From positions 620,001-684,000 of the forward strand of contig NC_062971.1 of the NCBI RefSeq assembly GCF_023078275.1: a stretch of DNA of 64,000 nucleotides. The letters run 5' to 3'. The stretch is from Leguminivora glycinivorella (Eukaryota; Arthropoda; Insecta; Lepidoptera; Tortricidae). A model generated the notes under the pieces. The model had not been told where the DNA came from, ran no database searches, and was given only the letters and a program-made list of their open reading frames with translations. Numbering within the stretch: position 1 is the stretch's first letter; each line of letters starts with the position of its first letter. Positions 44,467 to 54,969 of the stretch are shown piece after piece. Both the position numbers and the translations under genes were made by a program.

Positions 44467-47400
44467 ACTAAAATGTACTTTTTTAAACATGTACCACATG
44501 TACGTAATGATTGTAATTAACTCGTTACAAAATACATACTAGGTTACATGTTTACGTACCTACTTCAAAGGAGATTATTTTTCTTTTTGAAAACGGGCAA
44601 TTTTAGTAATCGATCAATTTACTTAAATTACTATCTCATTTATTATAAGTATCTGTATTATCTTGTAACTAGTAAACGTAAATTAAAATAATAACTTACG
44701 AAGGCAAAGTTGATTGGTATACTCTAGAATTATACATTTTAAGTATTGAAAATGTTTTGCTTTCGAAAATTTTGCATCGTGTATCATGCATATCTATAGT
44801 CATCATTGAAAATGTATATTCTTGTAAAAAAAAAAACAATATTCCAAACAGTTTTGGAACTTTTGGATATCCGAATAGATTAGTTAAGGAACAGTATAAG
44901 AATAGTCTAAGTATAGGAACTTGAAAATTACCTTTTTTTCAGCGAATACAAAAAGCAAAAGACCAATTTTATTAACATAACTCAAACCCGATTTAGTAAA
45001 ACTTATTTCTATTTTTACACGATTCATTACAATAAAAGTACAAAAGATAAAGTCAGTAAAATTAGTTGACACGTGAAATCTTCGACCGCCACATTCCTGT
45101 CCAAATCAGACTTCGCAAAAGGACTGAGAGTTGATGTAAATTTAGATGTGCTGTACATCTTGCTAAACATAAAGCGTTTACATGTGTGATGTGTCTGAGC
45201 ATGTTCTCTCGACGCTTATGGCTTGATTAGATGTGATACAAGATATAACTAATTTAATAACTATACAGAGAGCAGGGGTAAGTGTGTAGTTGTGCACCCT
45301 TGTCGTATTCGAACAGTTTTCAATTGGCTATTTGAAACTGGTCTCGCAATCGATGCTAATGTAAATGAAATTCTACATGCGTTTAAAAAAACAGTTACGT
45401 TTATGAGGTATGTAATTAATTTTATTGAGATTGTTACCAGTTTAAGGCTATTTTTTCAACGCAACATGTACGAGTACTATCAGCTGTGAAAGTGCTTTGC
45501 GAATTTATCAATGAATTCAATCATGATTTCTAGCAGAGTAGCAGAAATGAAGCTTTTTTAAAAACCTTCTCTGCATTAAGTTTGTAATTCTGGCTATCGT
45601 AGCTATTAAAAGGAGTCCTGTCTGCTTATTATAAATTTTGTGATTTTATCTCATCAATGTTACTTTCTACCTCTGAATGATATTCCGGTTAAAAGTCAGA
45701 AGGTCAGGAGGCCACTTGCAAAATGACTTAACATTATGGCGAAATTGTTCTTGGAATAAATATTACCTATGTGAGCACTAAAATTATAATAATTCATTTG
45801 ATTAATTTGAAACCATCATCATTTTACGGTCAAACTTTTGCATATTTCTAACGGCTATTTAAGCGTTCTTTTCACTTCAATATTCAGAAGACGAAATAAA
45901 TAAAAGGCCTTTTTGAGCACATGCACCAACTGGTAAAGACTTACTTTCCTATTTGAAAACAGATAGCAAAATTGCATTTTATCCACAAGAGTGCAAAGTA
46001 ATTTCAGACAATTTTTAACTTGATGTCTTAAACTGGCTGGTAGAATTTACTATTTAATGATGATTTTGAATCATAAGTATTGAATACATCAATGGGTTTG
46101 ATTTAGTTTGATGTTATATAACCAGTATTTCGTTCGTGATAGAAAGTGTGGTGAAAAATTTTGTGTTTCTCTCGGTGGCAAAGTTTGTTTAAAACACATA
46201 CAACAAACAAATATTTACCAAATGTTTACCTGTTTCTTAGTTTACAGAAGAAACTTGGGTCTTCTTTTTTAAGTTCTATTAACAAAACGTTTTTATAGTT
46301 ATGTTTACACATTCAGTAATGTCAAATGAATTTGATACCTTATTAACCTTAATTGAAAAATGCCTTCCATTTAGTGTTTCAAATTATCTGCATCTGTAAA
46401 CAAACCTTCATTGCCGGTCATCAAACAAACTTAATTCATTCTCCTTCGTGACTAATCATTATATTTATGGAACCGTCATTATCAGACCATGTTTCATCTC
46501 TTTTCAAAGTCATAAGTAAAAAAGAGACATCGACATGAAAACCGTAGCTAAAGATATTAATAGTTCCATGTATGCATATGGTTATTTTAAAATTTCTTGA
46601 ATATTGCGTGACCGAAACGAGTTATTTTTTGATGAATGGTGGAGATAAAAGTACCAGTTTTATTTAACGCGATAAAGATCTTGCGTCGATTTAAGGAACA
46701 ATTAAAAAGACTCACTTTACTACTTTTTAAATTGATATGTTCTCCGAGAAAAATTTAAACACGTTTTTAAAATTTTGACAAAATTTGAACGTCAGGCAGG
46801 CAAGCATGGTTCCGCGATAAATGGTTATGATAGAACCCTGTGTTCAACTAAATGGAATGAAAATGTACTTACGAGTACATATTTAAAATTACGAAATTAT
46901 TTTCATACCCGTTCAGGCAGGCAAGCATGGTCGCGCGATAAATGATAAAACATCAGGCTGTCCCTGACGCTTTCTTGCTGGGTGTATAAGTAATTGTTGC
47001 ATTATCAATGATATTGCAATTGCACGATGTCAGTCTAACCACGGCCATTTACAGGACTCAAACGTAAAAGCATACTCAAATAACTCAAAAAAAGAAATTA
47101 ACGAAATGCATTCAAAAACGCACATAACAGACAATTACTGTGCACTGGAATTAATTAGTTGCTGGCTTAATTTAATTCCACCCATCATCGCAATTAATGA
47201 TTCAATGCTCTGTGGTAAATGCACTGTGGTGGGCTGCGACGATACAGATTTTAGCTGAAAATATGAAGAACAATCAAATTGCTTATCTGTAGATAATATA
47301 GTACTACGAAAAGAATGAAAATATTTATTTCCGATATTGCAGGAATAAAACTATATAATACAATTCAGAATTGAAATAGGACTTAATGTCTCTGAATTAC

Positions 47401-47639
47401 CTTCATCGGCAAAGTATGTCAATGTTTGCTGTATCTACAGTTACATGGATTTTGTCAAACACTTGATCTCTATCTTCATTGAGGATGCAAATAACTTTAG
47501 TTGAACACGCTTTTATTAGATTTCATTACTACTCTTAAACTTCACTTTTCTTTTCAAATATCAATATGCTTACTTTACCTCTGTTAAACTACCTACTGTT
47601 CAGTTTATAGATCAGAAAATTTACCTGAAGTATAAAATT
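44467..47639. other. Long non-coding stretch with a 120-bp spaced repeat
   Basis: 'caggcaggcaagcatggt' followed by cgcgataaatg occurs at 46791 and 46911, with a relative at 36454. No other element or gene recognised; frames are AT-rich and without domains. Confidence 0.45.
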
Positions 47640-47774
47640 TAATTCAACAATAAGATCTCTTTAAAAATCATAGTGAAGTCTTCCAAAAAGTGCCAAAGAA
47701 CAGTAGTCAGTGACCAACGCCTGTGGCAGTAAACCAAAAAGTGCCAAAGAGTGATGAAGTGAAGTGAAGTGAGA
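47640..47774 (+). promoter_or_regulatory. Candidate 5' UTR of the exon at 47775
   Basis: 'aaaaagtgccaaag' is present twice (47683 and 47737), followed by gaagtgaagtgaagtgag. The tiny upstream frame ATG AAG TGA overlaps no other start and could lower translation. No TATA box or transcription start can be fixed. Confidence 0.35.
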
Positions 47775-47909
47775 ATGAAGATGAAGATGCACCTGCCGAC
47801 GGAGATGGCGTGTGACGTCACGTACCAGTGCGAGGAGAAAGTGCAGATCTCGGAGGAGGCGGAGATGATGTACTACGAGCTGATAAAAGCTCTAGAAGAA
47901 GAGGAAATG
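47775..47909 (+). CDS. Probable first coding exon of an unidentified gene
   Basis: A 45-codon open segment starts at ATG 47775 (A at -3, in-frame TGA at 47760-47762 just upstream) and ends in gaggaaatg|gtaaga, a good splice donor at 47909/47910, phase 0. It begins MKMKMHLPTEMACDVTYQ and ends ELIKALEEEEM, acidic at the C-terminal side. Third codon positions are strongly G/C (cacctgccgacggagatggc) against AT-rich surroundings, the best coding signature in the window outside transposon-like frames. The upstream 100 bp (agtgaagtgaagtgag) looks like 5' UTR and contains a two-codon upstream frame ATG AAG TGA at 47754-47762. I do not recognise the protein. No later exon is visible before the window end, so the first intron would exceed 16 kb. 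A decayed copy of its second half follows at 47994. Alternative: an isolated retained fragment. Confidence 0.62.
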
Positions 47910-47993
47910 GTAAGACTATTGAAATATTTTAAGACCACATAAAGAAATTTGCTGAAGTATTAGCGTAATAAAGGTAAGTAAGCTATGATGAAG

Positions 47994-48063
47994 GTGTCGA
48001 TCTCGAGAGAAGCGAAGATGATATGCTAAGAGCTAGTGAGGGCTATGGAGAAAGAGATAGGTT
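47994..48063 (+). pseudogene. Decayed duplicate of the second half of the 47775 exon
   Basis: Without gaps, about two thirds of ~70 bases match 47838-47907, mostly differing by A/G transitions. Read in the parent frame it gives VSISREAKMIC-stop-ELVRAMEKEIG, against VQISEEAEMMYYELIKALEEEEM in the exon (11 of 23 positions identical). The stop at codon 12 and the lost donor make it non-functional. Purine-rich bias could inflate the match. Confidence 0.55.
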
Positions 48064-48829
48064 GACATAATAGATGCTATTTCAGTTTATTTTCGGAAAG
48101 AAACAAAAAATAACATCACTTGATAAAATAAGGATCAATAAACTTAGCCAGTCACTTTTATTGATGCATTTAGTTATCATGACGGCTAATAATGACCACA
48201 TGAAATGATACACCTATCAATCATATTTTATAACGGAGACGTTTTATTCATTAAAAAGAGGCGTTAACTCTGGCGATGAAGGTGTTTAAAAAAACAAAAA
48301 TTAGGTATCTGTTGCTTTTGAAGAGAACTTGATGATTATTTTAGATACAAATGAAGCATAAGAACTCCTATGTAGTGAAAATTTACAGCAAAAATAAGAG
48401 TCGTATTGAATGTTAATTAACCCACATGTCTGGTAGCTTAATGACAAGTGATAAGTTTTCGTGTCATCGAACCGCTTGGCTTTGCTGAATACTTAAATAT
48501 GGATCACTGAGTCACTAACATGTGTTGTTTTGGCGACAGGACATAAACGTGCTTTTTGATTTCGTTTTTTCGGGTTTGGTGGGTTTATTTTAATTAAACA
48601 TGTTTGTGGACCTTTTTTTAGCAAGGAATCAAACTCCGAGTCTTTCACGACGATTTATGGATTTATTGTAATTTTTTGTAGATTTATTGTAATAGGTTTT
48701 GCTTAATCTGATTTATGATAAGAAAAATTTAAAACATAATAATATGACTTTGTAGATTAATAATACATTTGACTTCAGAGTCAAGTATTATTTTCTATAA
48801 TAAATAAATAATATATATCTGTCAAACCC
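48064..48829. other. Non-coding stretch
   Basis: AT-rich; 'gatgaaggtgt' recurs at about 48277, a possible further echo of the duplication. Nothing else recognised. Confidence 0.4.
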
Positions 48830-49137
48830 GCTGAAAAAGCGCTGGTAGCCTAGCGGTAAGTACGTGCGACTTTCGTTCCGGAGGTCGCGGGTTCGAACCC
48901 CGGCTCGCACCAATAAATTTTCGGAATTTATGTGCGAAATGTCGTTTGATATTTGCCAGTCGCTTTTCGGTGAAGGAAAACATCGTGAGGAAACCGGACT
49001 AATTCCGATAAGGTCTAGTTTACCCTTCAGGTTGGAAGGTCAGATGGCAGTCTCTTTCGTAAAAACTAGTGCCTACGCCAAATCTTGGGATTAGTTGTCA
49101 AAGCGGACCCCAGGCTCCCATGAGCCGTGGAAAATGC
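48830..49137 (+). mobile_element. SINE family 2, full head, 12-bp target duplication
   Basis: Head 'agcgctggtagcctagcggt' with B box gggttcgaaccccggctcgc, body to 'ctcccatgagccgtggaaaa'. It is flanked by tctgtcaaaccc on both sides (48818-48829, 49138-49149). The 3' end stops short of the gatgat tail. Confidence 0.92.
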
Positions 49138-49465
49138 TCTGTCAAACCCAACCTTTCAATACTTGACAATATTGACAATAAAAGTCAAGGCACGTGTCAT
49201 AATTAATGCCATGATCTTTATTGTGTAAAAGCATTGATCAGACCTCTAAAATTTCTCACACCTCATTTTGCACATGATGATCACGGGTCATATTTACGTC
49301 ATTTTCAGAAAAAATGTCCTGAACAGGGGTGTATCTCGAAAAACAGAGGTAGGGCGTAGCGAATGATATTCCGCTTTGTGTGGTAGGGCACAGCACAGCG
49401 GACATCATCTGGCTCGAATCTATTATAGAGCAGAGCCTAACTGGGGAAGTACCTCTGCCTTACAA

Positions 49466-49730
49466 AAGACCGCAGCCAAATAGCACTAGACCCTACTCAT
49501 AGTGTTGTGTTCCTATTCCTACCGGTGCCAGAGCTCAATGAGGTGCTGGTGACGGAAGGACCTACGGAACTAATTTGTTCCGGCTATAGCAAAAGGGAGT
49601 GTACACGTTTCTATGGGTTGGCAACGCGCATGTGACACTCCTTGAGTTGCAGGCGTCCATTGGTTACGGTGACCGCTTTCCATCAGGCGGACCGTATGCT
49701 TGTTTGCCACCGACGTGGTATAAAAACAAA
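49466..49730 (+). mobile_element. LINE 3' end (type J), copy at 49.5 kb
   Basis: 'cgcagccaaatagcactaga', 'gttgcaggcgtccattggtt', 'tttccatcaggcggaccgta' and 'cttgtttgccaccgacgtgg' with an A-rich end; abuts the next element exactly. Confidence 0.8.
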
Positions 49731-50066
49731 AAAGCGATTATTTCCGAAAATATTAATATTATCAAAAAACGATCTTAGTAAACCCTTATTCATTTTTAAA
49801 TACCTATCCAACAATATATCACACGTTGGGGTTGGAATGAAAAAAAATATCAGCCCCCACTTTACATGTAGGGGGGGTACCCTAATAAAACATTTTTTTA
49901 CATTTTTTATTTTTGCACTTTGTTGGCGTGATGGTTATACATATTGGTACCAAATTTCAGCTTTCTAGTGCTTACGGTTACTGAGATTATCCGCGGACGG
50001 ACGGACGGACGGACAGACAGACATGGCGAAACTATAAGGGTTCCTATTTGACTACGGAACCCTAAA
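49731..50066 (-). mobile_element. Dispersed element 'agggttccgtag...ggccggtttt', copy 3 (truncated)
   Basis: Minus-strand copy; the 'ggccggtttt' end is missing. It retains the C-run and the (cggacgga)n block at 49995-50018. Confidence 0.85.
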
Positions 50067-51186
50067 AATGATTCATCTTGTGCATCTGTATCTGCCTTGT
50101 TAAAGACCTTAGAGACATTCCTTGGAGCTATATTGCAGGTTCAGATGGCACTATAAGGTTTCGCAGACAACCGAGCTGACCGCAATGGGCATCCCGTCCG
50201 CAAACTGCTATCCGACCCATCAGCCTTAAGCTGACCTATAGCAGTTCTTATATCTTTCGTATAGAGGTTAGGTATGGTCAAGTCAGTGGTACTGACTGCT
50301 ACAATTAATTGATTATTAGTAGGCTTTATATGGTTGCAATATAGGTTAGTATAGGTCAATTAACGATGTCTGTGATGCAAAATTATCGTATATAGACTTT
50401 ATTTCATTCAAAATAGGGTTACGACTTAACAGAGTGTACACCATAAGAGCCACGCTAGGTAACAAATGATCGGGCTACCGGACGTTAACTGGGGATATCG
50501 AAATTCGAAGAACGTCTAGGGCCATCTCTCTAATCTCTCTATATCTATTATCTTATAACTTTTATAAGTTAAAATGCGCCAGTGACAAAGAGGGATAATA
50601 TTATAAACAATTTTCGGATTGCGGTGTTTGCAATAGACACCCAGGTTCTTTCTAGTAAGTACCCTGCCCCTTATTTTGACCCTGTAAACGTTTAGTGCTT
50701 CTTATTAAATAACACTAAAACAGTTTTGTATAATATGTGCCTTCTATAAGTAAACCAAATTAACCAAAGTAGAAATCAATTTTCCATCCCCGATTTTATA
50801 TTAAATATATAAATAAATGCAACCTCCAAAATCTTTCCAAATTCGGAATTTCTTAAACTAATCTCCATTTACAAAAACAATAACAGAACAGAAGTTGGGC
50901 AAAACTCGGGAAAACACGAGCCAAGTTCAAGAATAAACAGTTAGACTTGTAATGTATGCAAAACCTCAAAGTCGTCGACCCAAACTTGCCAAAAGTATGA
51001 ACCAGTTTCTTATCAATTTAATACTTGGAGAAATTCTCCAAAAAAATCCCGAAATGATGTGCGCGAGAGAATATAATTACTTTTTTAGGAGCGGAAACTG
51101 CGAAAATAATGTTCTTTTTGTTAATTTAAAGTAATGCAGTTTTAAATTAAGATAATTTTGCCGTAAAGCGCATATTACCATATATT
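50067..51186. other. Non-coding stretch
   Basis: Nothing recognised; frames of 60-72 codons lack domains. Confidence 0.4.
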
Positions 51187-51255
51187 TTTTTTTTATTATT
51201 ATAAATGGGCTTACTCTTGACCACAGACTAGCCAAAGAGCTAGCTAGAGCTCTAC
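51187..51255 (-). mobile_element. LINE 3' UTR fragment, same family as 15548
   Basis: The minus strand has 'ctagtctgtggtcaagagta' then 'agcccatttataataata' and a poly-A run, as at 15548-15610. Confidence 0.75.
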
Positions 51256-51355
51256 CCTCATTTGGAAACATAACTTGGCCTATAAAAGTTTAAGTTAAGA
51301 TTTCGTATAAAAAAAGCCTCTCAGGCTCAAGACCATGGATTATATGTGGATAAAA

Positions 51356-51514
51356 GGAAAAAGAAGATGGCGGGATGACCTAGACGCATTCTACCTAAAA
51401 TGGTGGGAAAACGCCGACAACAGGGTCGAGTGGGAAAAACAAGGGGAGGTTTTTGCCCAGCTGTGGGACACTAAAAGATTGTTGTGTGCATCCCGTCCAA
51501 TGCTAAGAGGCTAA
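51356..51514 (+). mobile_element. LINE C-terminal fragment (RWRDDLDAF...WDT)
   Basis: Encodes GKRRWRDDLDAFYLKWWENA then 'DNRVEWEKQGEVFAQLWDTK' and stops at 51512-51514. RW.DDL...A..R..W...G..FAQ.WD is the C-terminal signature of RTE-related LINE proteins. A frameshifted homologue is at 53903-54035 (minus). Confidence 0.78.
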
Positions 51515-51950
51515 GAAATGTGAATAAAAATATTCAATTTATGGCTGAGCATGCCTTAACACATATGACAATGCAAGAAACTCTAACTGTGCTTAGAATA
51601 TAATTGACGTTCCTATATAAGAAATAGCTATAAAGTAAGCAGTCATTGTAAAGATGGCCGAGCTACGTGTTTTCATTAATGTATTGTCTTTTTTCATAAA
51701 CTTTTCAACGTCTACAAACACGATCTAATGAAGAAAGGGCACCTAGTTGAGTATTATTACTTAAACATCTGTATTCTATAAGTATATTTTACTTGTTCAA
51801 TTCAAAAGTCTAAGGAAAACAAAAAAGTTTTATGGGAAAAATCATAGATTTAGAATTATTAAACTAGATTGTGGAATCACATTTTTTGCCATACTAAATT
51901 GAGCCTTATCACTGAGACAGAAAGGTGATCGTATCAGACTAGCGAAAACG
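51515..51950. other. Non-coding stretch
   Basis: Nothing recognised. Confidence 0.4.
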
Positions 51951-52168
51951 GTCCACATGAGAGGGCATTGTTTGGGCTGGTATCCCTCTCGCACGTGTTG
52001 CCAGTGTTAATGAGGTTTCCATAGTAGTAGTATTTTTATCTGTATATTACCTGACTTTATAACTTCTTATATTATTTTTATGACAGTGATGACGTCACTG
52101 AATAATGTTGACATTGTCAGTAAGTGCGAGAGGGACACCAGCCCAAACAATGACCTCTCATGTGGACA
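51951..52168. mobile_element. MITE with ~45-bp arms (gtccacatgagagggcattg)
   Basis: The left arm gtccacatgagagggcattg and 'tttgggctggtatccctctc' are mirrored at 52120-52168. The centre is AT-rich with 'gtgatgacgtcactg'. Confidence 0.87.
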
Positions 52169-52254
52169 CACTTTTTGACCTAACTACTCATTCTGGTTCT
52201 GTAACTGTAATTCTGTGGGAAAAATAGACAATTGATAAGGTTACGGTTAGATAG

Positions 52255-52415
52255 GACTACAGTAGGAGTTCTTCAAAAAAGGAGTGTACCGATTTCTAAA
52301 GGGTCGGCAACGCGCAAGTAATACCTCTGGAGTAGCAGGCGTCCATAGGCTACGGTGACTGCTTACCTTCAGTTGGGTCGTATGCTTGTTTGCCACCATG
52401 TGGTATTAAAAAAAA
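52255..52415 (+). mobile_element. LINE 3' UTR fragment (type J)
   Basis: 'agcaggcgtccataggctac' followed by 'ggtgactgcttaccttcagt' and 'cttgtttgccaccatgtggt' with a terminal A run. Confidence 0.75.
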
Positions 52416-52845
52416 CCGTCAAAACATGTTTCTCTAACAACTTGAATAGGGCCTGAGTATTTTTTGTGGCATCCTTTACGTCTACAGAAAAAAATCTGGG
52501 TCTACATTTTTTGTGTAATATTCCTTTTCGGGAATTTCATAGTGAAGATTACTTAAGTTCATCAGCGGACCAAAATTTCGATCCGAGATCAGTAATACTA
52601 TCTCTTTCACACCTACTCGACTAGTGTGAATAAGAAGTCTTAGGACCCTCAGTAATTTTACCAAAAGTATGTGTAAAAACGTGTCATTGTAAGTTGAACC
52701 ATTTTGCTCAGACGATAATAGTCGTTCTTTTAGACATGTTTTTGTTAGTAGATCAGGGCAACCTCAAGTACTCTAACACTTGAAATTTGTAACTTTCGTA
52801 GCACTTCTGGGTCTTCAGTTGCAAATATTCATTTGAAGTGTAAAC
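52416..52845. other. Upstream region of the CENP-B-like gene at 52846
   Basis: AT-rich. aactttcgta at 52793-52802 and atttgaagtgtaaac directly before the ATG are shared with the paralog at 59730. No TATA box is evident. Confidence 0.5.
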
Positions 52846-53535
52846 ATGAGTGAGAGAAGTCGCTTTTATATTGACGAAAAACTTTCTCTAATACGTGCAA
52901 TAGAAAATGGTGAGCATAAAATTACTGCTGGGAAACGCTTAGGATTTACTCCTATGGAAGTGAATCAGATTTTAAACGAGAAATATAAGATTTATGAAAG
53001 CGAAAATGAAATAGAAGCCGCTAACAAAACAGCAATGATGTGGTGCAACGAAGGAAAAGAAAAAAAGAATTCGTTTACTTCGCTTAGAGAGATGGAAGAT
53101 ACATCTTTTAAACTGGGAAATAATAGTGAGTGTTGCAAATCTAATAAAGAATTCAATGAAAATGAAGACAAACAAGAACATAAAGAAGTGATAAATCCGG
53201 AACATTTTGATAGGAAAGAGGAAGACAAAGTAAAGAAGGAAGAAAAAAAACGAAAGCTTAAAAACAGGTTATTGAAGAAACTATTCAAACTAAATATGAA
53301 AAAGGCATTTAGCAACGTTGATGATGGTGAAGAGAAGAAACGAAAAAAACGTCGGAAAAAAATTAAAACTAGAGTAAGACATACAGGACCACCTAGTCTC
53401 CAAGAAGCTTTAGATGCAATACACGTGTTGAATGAGTTTTTGATGTTTTACGAAAATGGGGCTGCTGCTGCTGAAGACAGAATTAGTTTTGTGGCAACTA
53501 CTGCGCAAGTGTGTATTAACTTGGCAAATATGTAA
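52846..53535 (+). CDS. CENP-B/pogo-derived protein without transposase domain, paralog 1
   Basis: An intronless frame of 229 codons. Residues ~8-48 (YIDEKLSLIRAIENGEHKIT...EVNQILNEKYKI) fit a CENP-B N-terminal helix-turn-helix. Residues ~57-70 (ANKTAMMWCNEG) look like a collapsed second HTH. Residues 70-128 are polar and acidic, 129-153 and 164-178 are lysine/arginine-rich (KKRKKRRKKIK) and could be nuclear localisation or DNA-contact segments. Residues 184-229, starting SLQEALDAIHVLNEFLMFYE, match the paralog at 59062-59730 in about 30 of 46 positions. There is no DDE catalytic region. The start is chosen because the ATG is preceded by the same sequence (gaagtgtaaac) as the paralog's ATG. 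Length and order suggest a DNA-binding N-terminus plus a C-terminal dimerisation-like module, as in CENP-B without its middle. A MITE begins ~20 bp after the stop. A decaying transposon remnant is the alternative, but conserved ends argue for selection. Confidence 0.75.
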   Translation: MSERSRFYIDEKLSLIRAIENGEHKITAGKRLGFTPMEVNQILNEKYKIYESENEIEAANKTAMMWCNEGKEKKNSFTSLREMEDTSFKLGNNSECCKSNKEFNENEDKQEHKEVINPEHFDRKEEDKVKKEEKKRKLKNRLLKKLFKLNMKKAFSNVDDGEEKKRKKRRKKIKTRVRHTGPPSLQEALDAIHVLNEFLMFYENGAAAAEDRISFVATTAQVCINLANM

Positions 53536-53556
53536 CTGGATATTTTGTGTTTACCG

Positions 53557-53692
53557 CCCGTTTTCACGTTATCCGATCCGATATCGGATGTCGGAAAGAT
53601 TACAATGGAAAAAATCCAAGATGGCGCCTGTAATGTATCCTGGGATATCGGTCCTACATCCGATATCGGATCGGATAATGCGAAAACGCACT
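53557..53692. mobile_element. MITE 'ttatccgat' family, copy 3, in the probable 3' UTR
   Basis: The left end cgttttcacgttatccgatc and right end 'ccgatatcggatcggataat' plus gcgaaaacg are nearly perfect inverted repeats, with 'aagatggcgcctg' inside. It lies ~20 bp past the stop of the CENP-B-like gene and would form a strong hairpin in its transcript. Confidence 0.88.
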
Positions 53693-53902
53693 TACGAGTG
53701 ATAATGGTAATACGTAATAGACATTTCGCTCTTAATAAGACTTTAGTGTTACTGTGCATTTAATTGAACTGATTTAATAAGTAGATGTGTGCGTTCTGTA
53801 ATCTTATGCTCAATATTCATTACTATTTTTATTGTGTTTTTAATAACACTTACATAATTAGATATTACGTAAGTGTAAAATCTATTCTTCATTTTTTTTT
53901 AA

Positions 53903-54035
53903 TTAACCTCTTTTGTGTCCCACTGCTGGGCAAAGGCCTCCCCTCGTTTTCTCCACTCGACCCTTTTGTCGGCGTTTTCCCACCATTTTGGGTAGGAATG
54001 CGTCCAGGTCGTCCTGCCATCTCCTTTTTGTTTTC
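53903..54035 (-). mobile_element. LINE C-terminal fragment, frameshifted
   Basis: The minus strand encodes RWQDDLDAF, and after a one-base shift WWENADKRVEWRKRGEAFAQ and QWDTK. It is the same family as 51356-51514 in opposite orientation. Confidence 0.75.
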
Positions 54036-54595
54036 ATATTCTTTATTATTTTATGGTTACACCTAATTATGTCATTAAATTTTTCTAATTAATTGCCTAA
54101 ATATAAAACATAAATACCTCTCATTTCATTAGAATTCCGCGACCTTTCCACTGATCCGGTTATACGTGGTTAAATTAGGAGTACGGCAATGTTTAACTTC
54201 GTGGACTTCAAAGAAATCTCGGCTCATACCGGGAATAAAGCTATTCCAGGCACGGAGAACACCCAAGCTTGATATAGTACAGTTTATCTGACAAGGCACT
54301 GAAGTGTACATTCAAGCTATTATATATAGATGCGGACGTCGTGCCTAAAATATGTATGCAGGACTTTATTGCTTCGCGTTTAGGTTGTGGATATATATCT
54401 TTGGGACTTTGGATAGTAAGTTGACTGTACTTAGTTACTGAGGGTCTATTTAAATTGTCAGAACGATACCTTCATATGAATATAAAAAGAGAAAAGCCGC
54501 GTAACATTACGCAGTCAAGTAAACACCGAATGGACCATTTATAAAAAAATAAAATAAAAATAAAGGCATTCTAAGCGTATTTATACACCGTGTAT
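54036..54595. other. Non-coding stretch
   Basis: Nothing recognised; a 60-codon minus-strand frame has no domain. Confidence 0.4.
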
Positions 54596-54969
54596 TTATT
54601 GAATTCCGTTAACATCGGCATATAGTTAGGTCCATTATAGGAAACAGAATAGCATAGTTAGCTTTTTTTATTCGTAACTTTTTTCTGAAAACTTCACCAT
54701 ACACCTGCGATAGATGTTACATCAATTGCTGTTAAGAAACGGGCTTTGTGTGTTCGATATGAGATTGACATGTCATAGTTTTGACACTTACTTGGTGTGA
54801 GTTTATTGTAAAGCCTGTTCCTCAGCAGCAATTGATGTAACATCTATCGCAGGTGTATGGTTTATTTTAGAAAAAAAATGGAATTTAAGAAAACTGACTA
54901 TTCCATTCTGTTTCCTATAATGGACCTAACTGTATGCCGAAATTAACGGAATTCAATAAAAACACGGTG
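54596..54969. mobile_element. Long-arm palindromic element (caccgtgt ends, TA duplication)
   Basis: Arms of ~150 bp: 'ggcatatagttaggtccatt', 'accatacacctgcgatagat' and 'tgttacatcaattgctg' at left all reappear inverted at right. Flanking TA at 54594-54595 and 54970-54971 fits a Tc1/mariner-type MITE. Relatives at 13169 and 16330. Confidence 0.9.

Noticed and set aside
48532..48600. Second exon after an AG at 48540 (open for ~17 codons)
   Set aside because: No polypyrimidine tract, AT-rich codons, and an early stop; probably chance.
52972..53315. Minus-strand frames opposite the CENP-B-like gene
   Set aside because: They are F/S-rich complements of the lysine/glutamate-rich coding strand.
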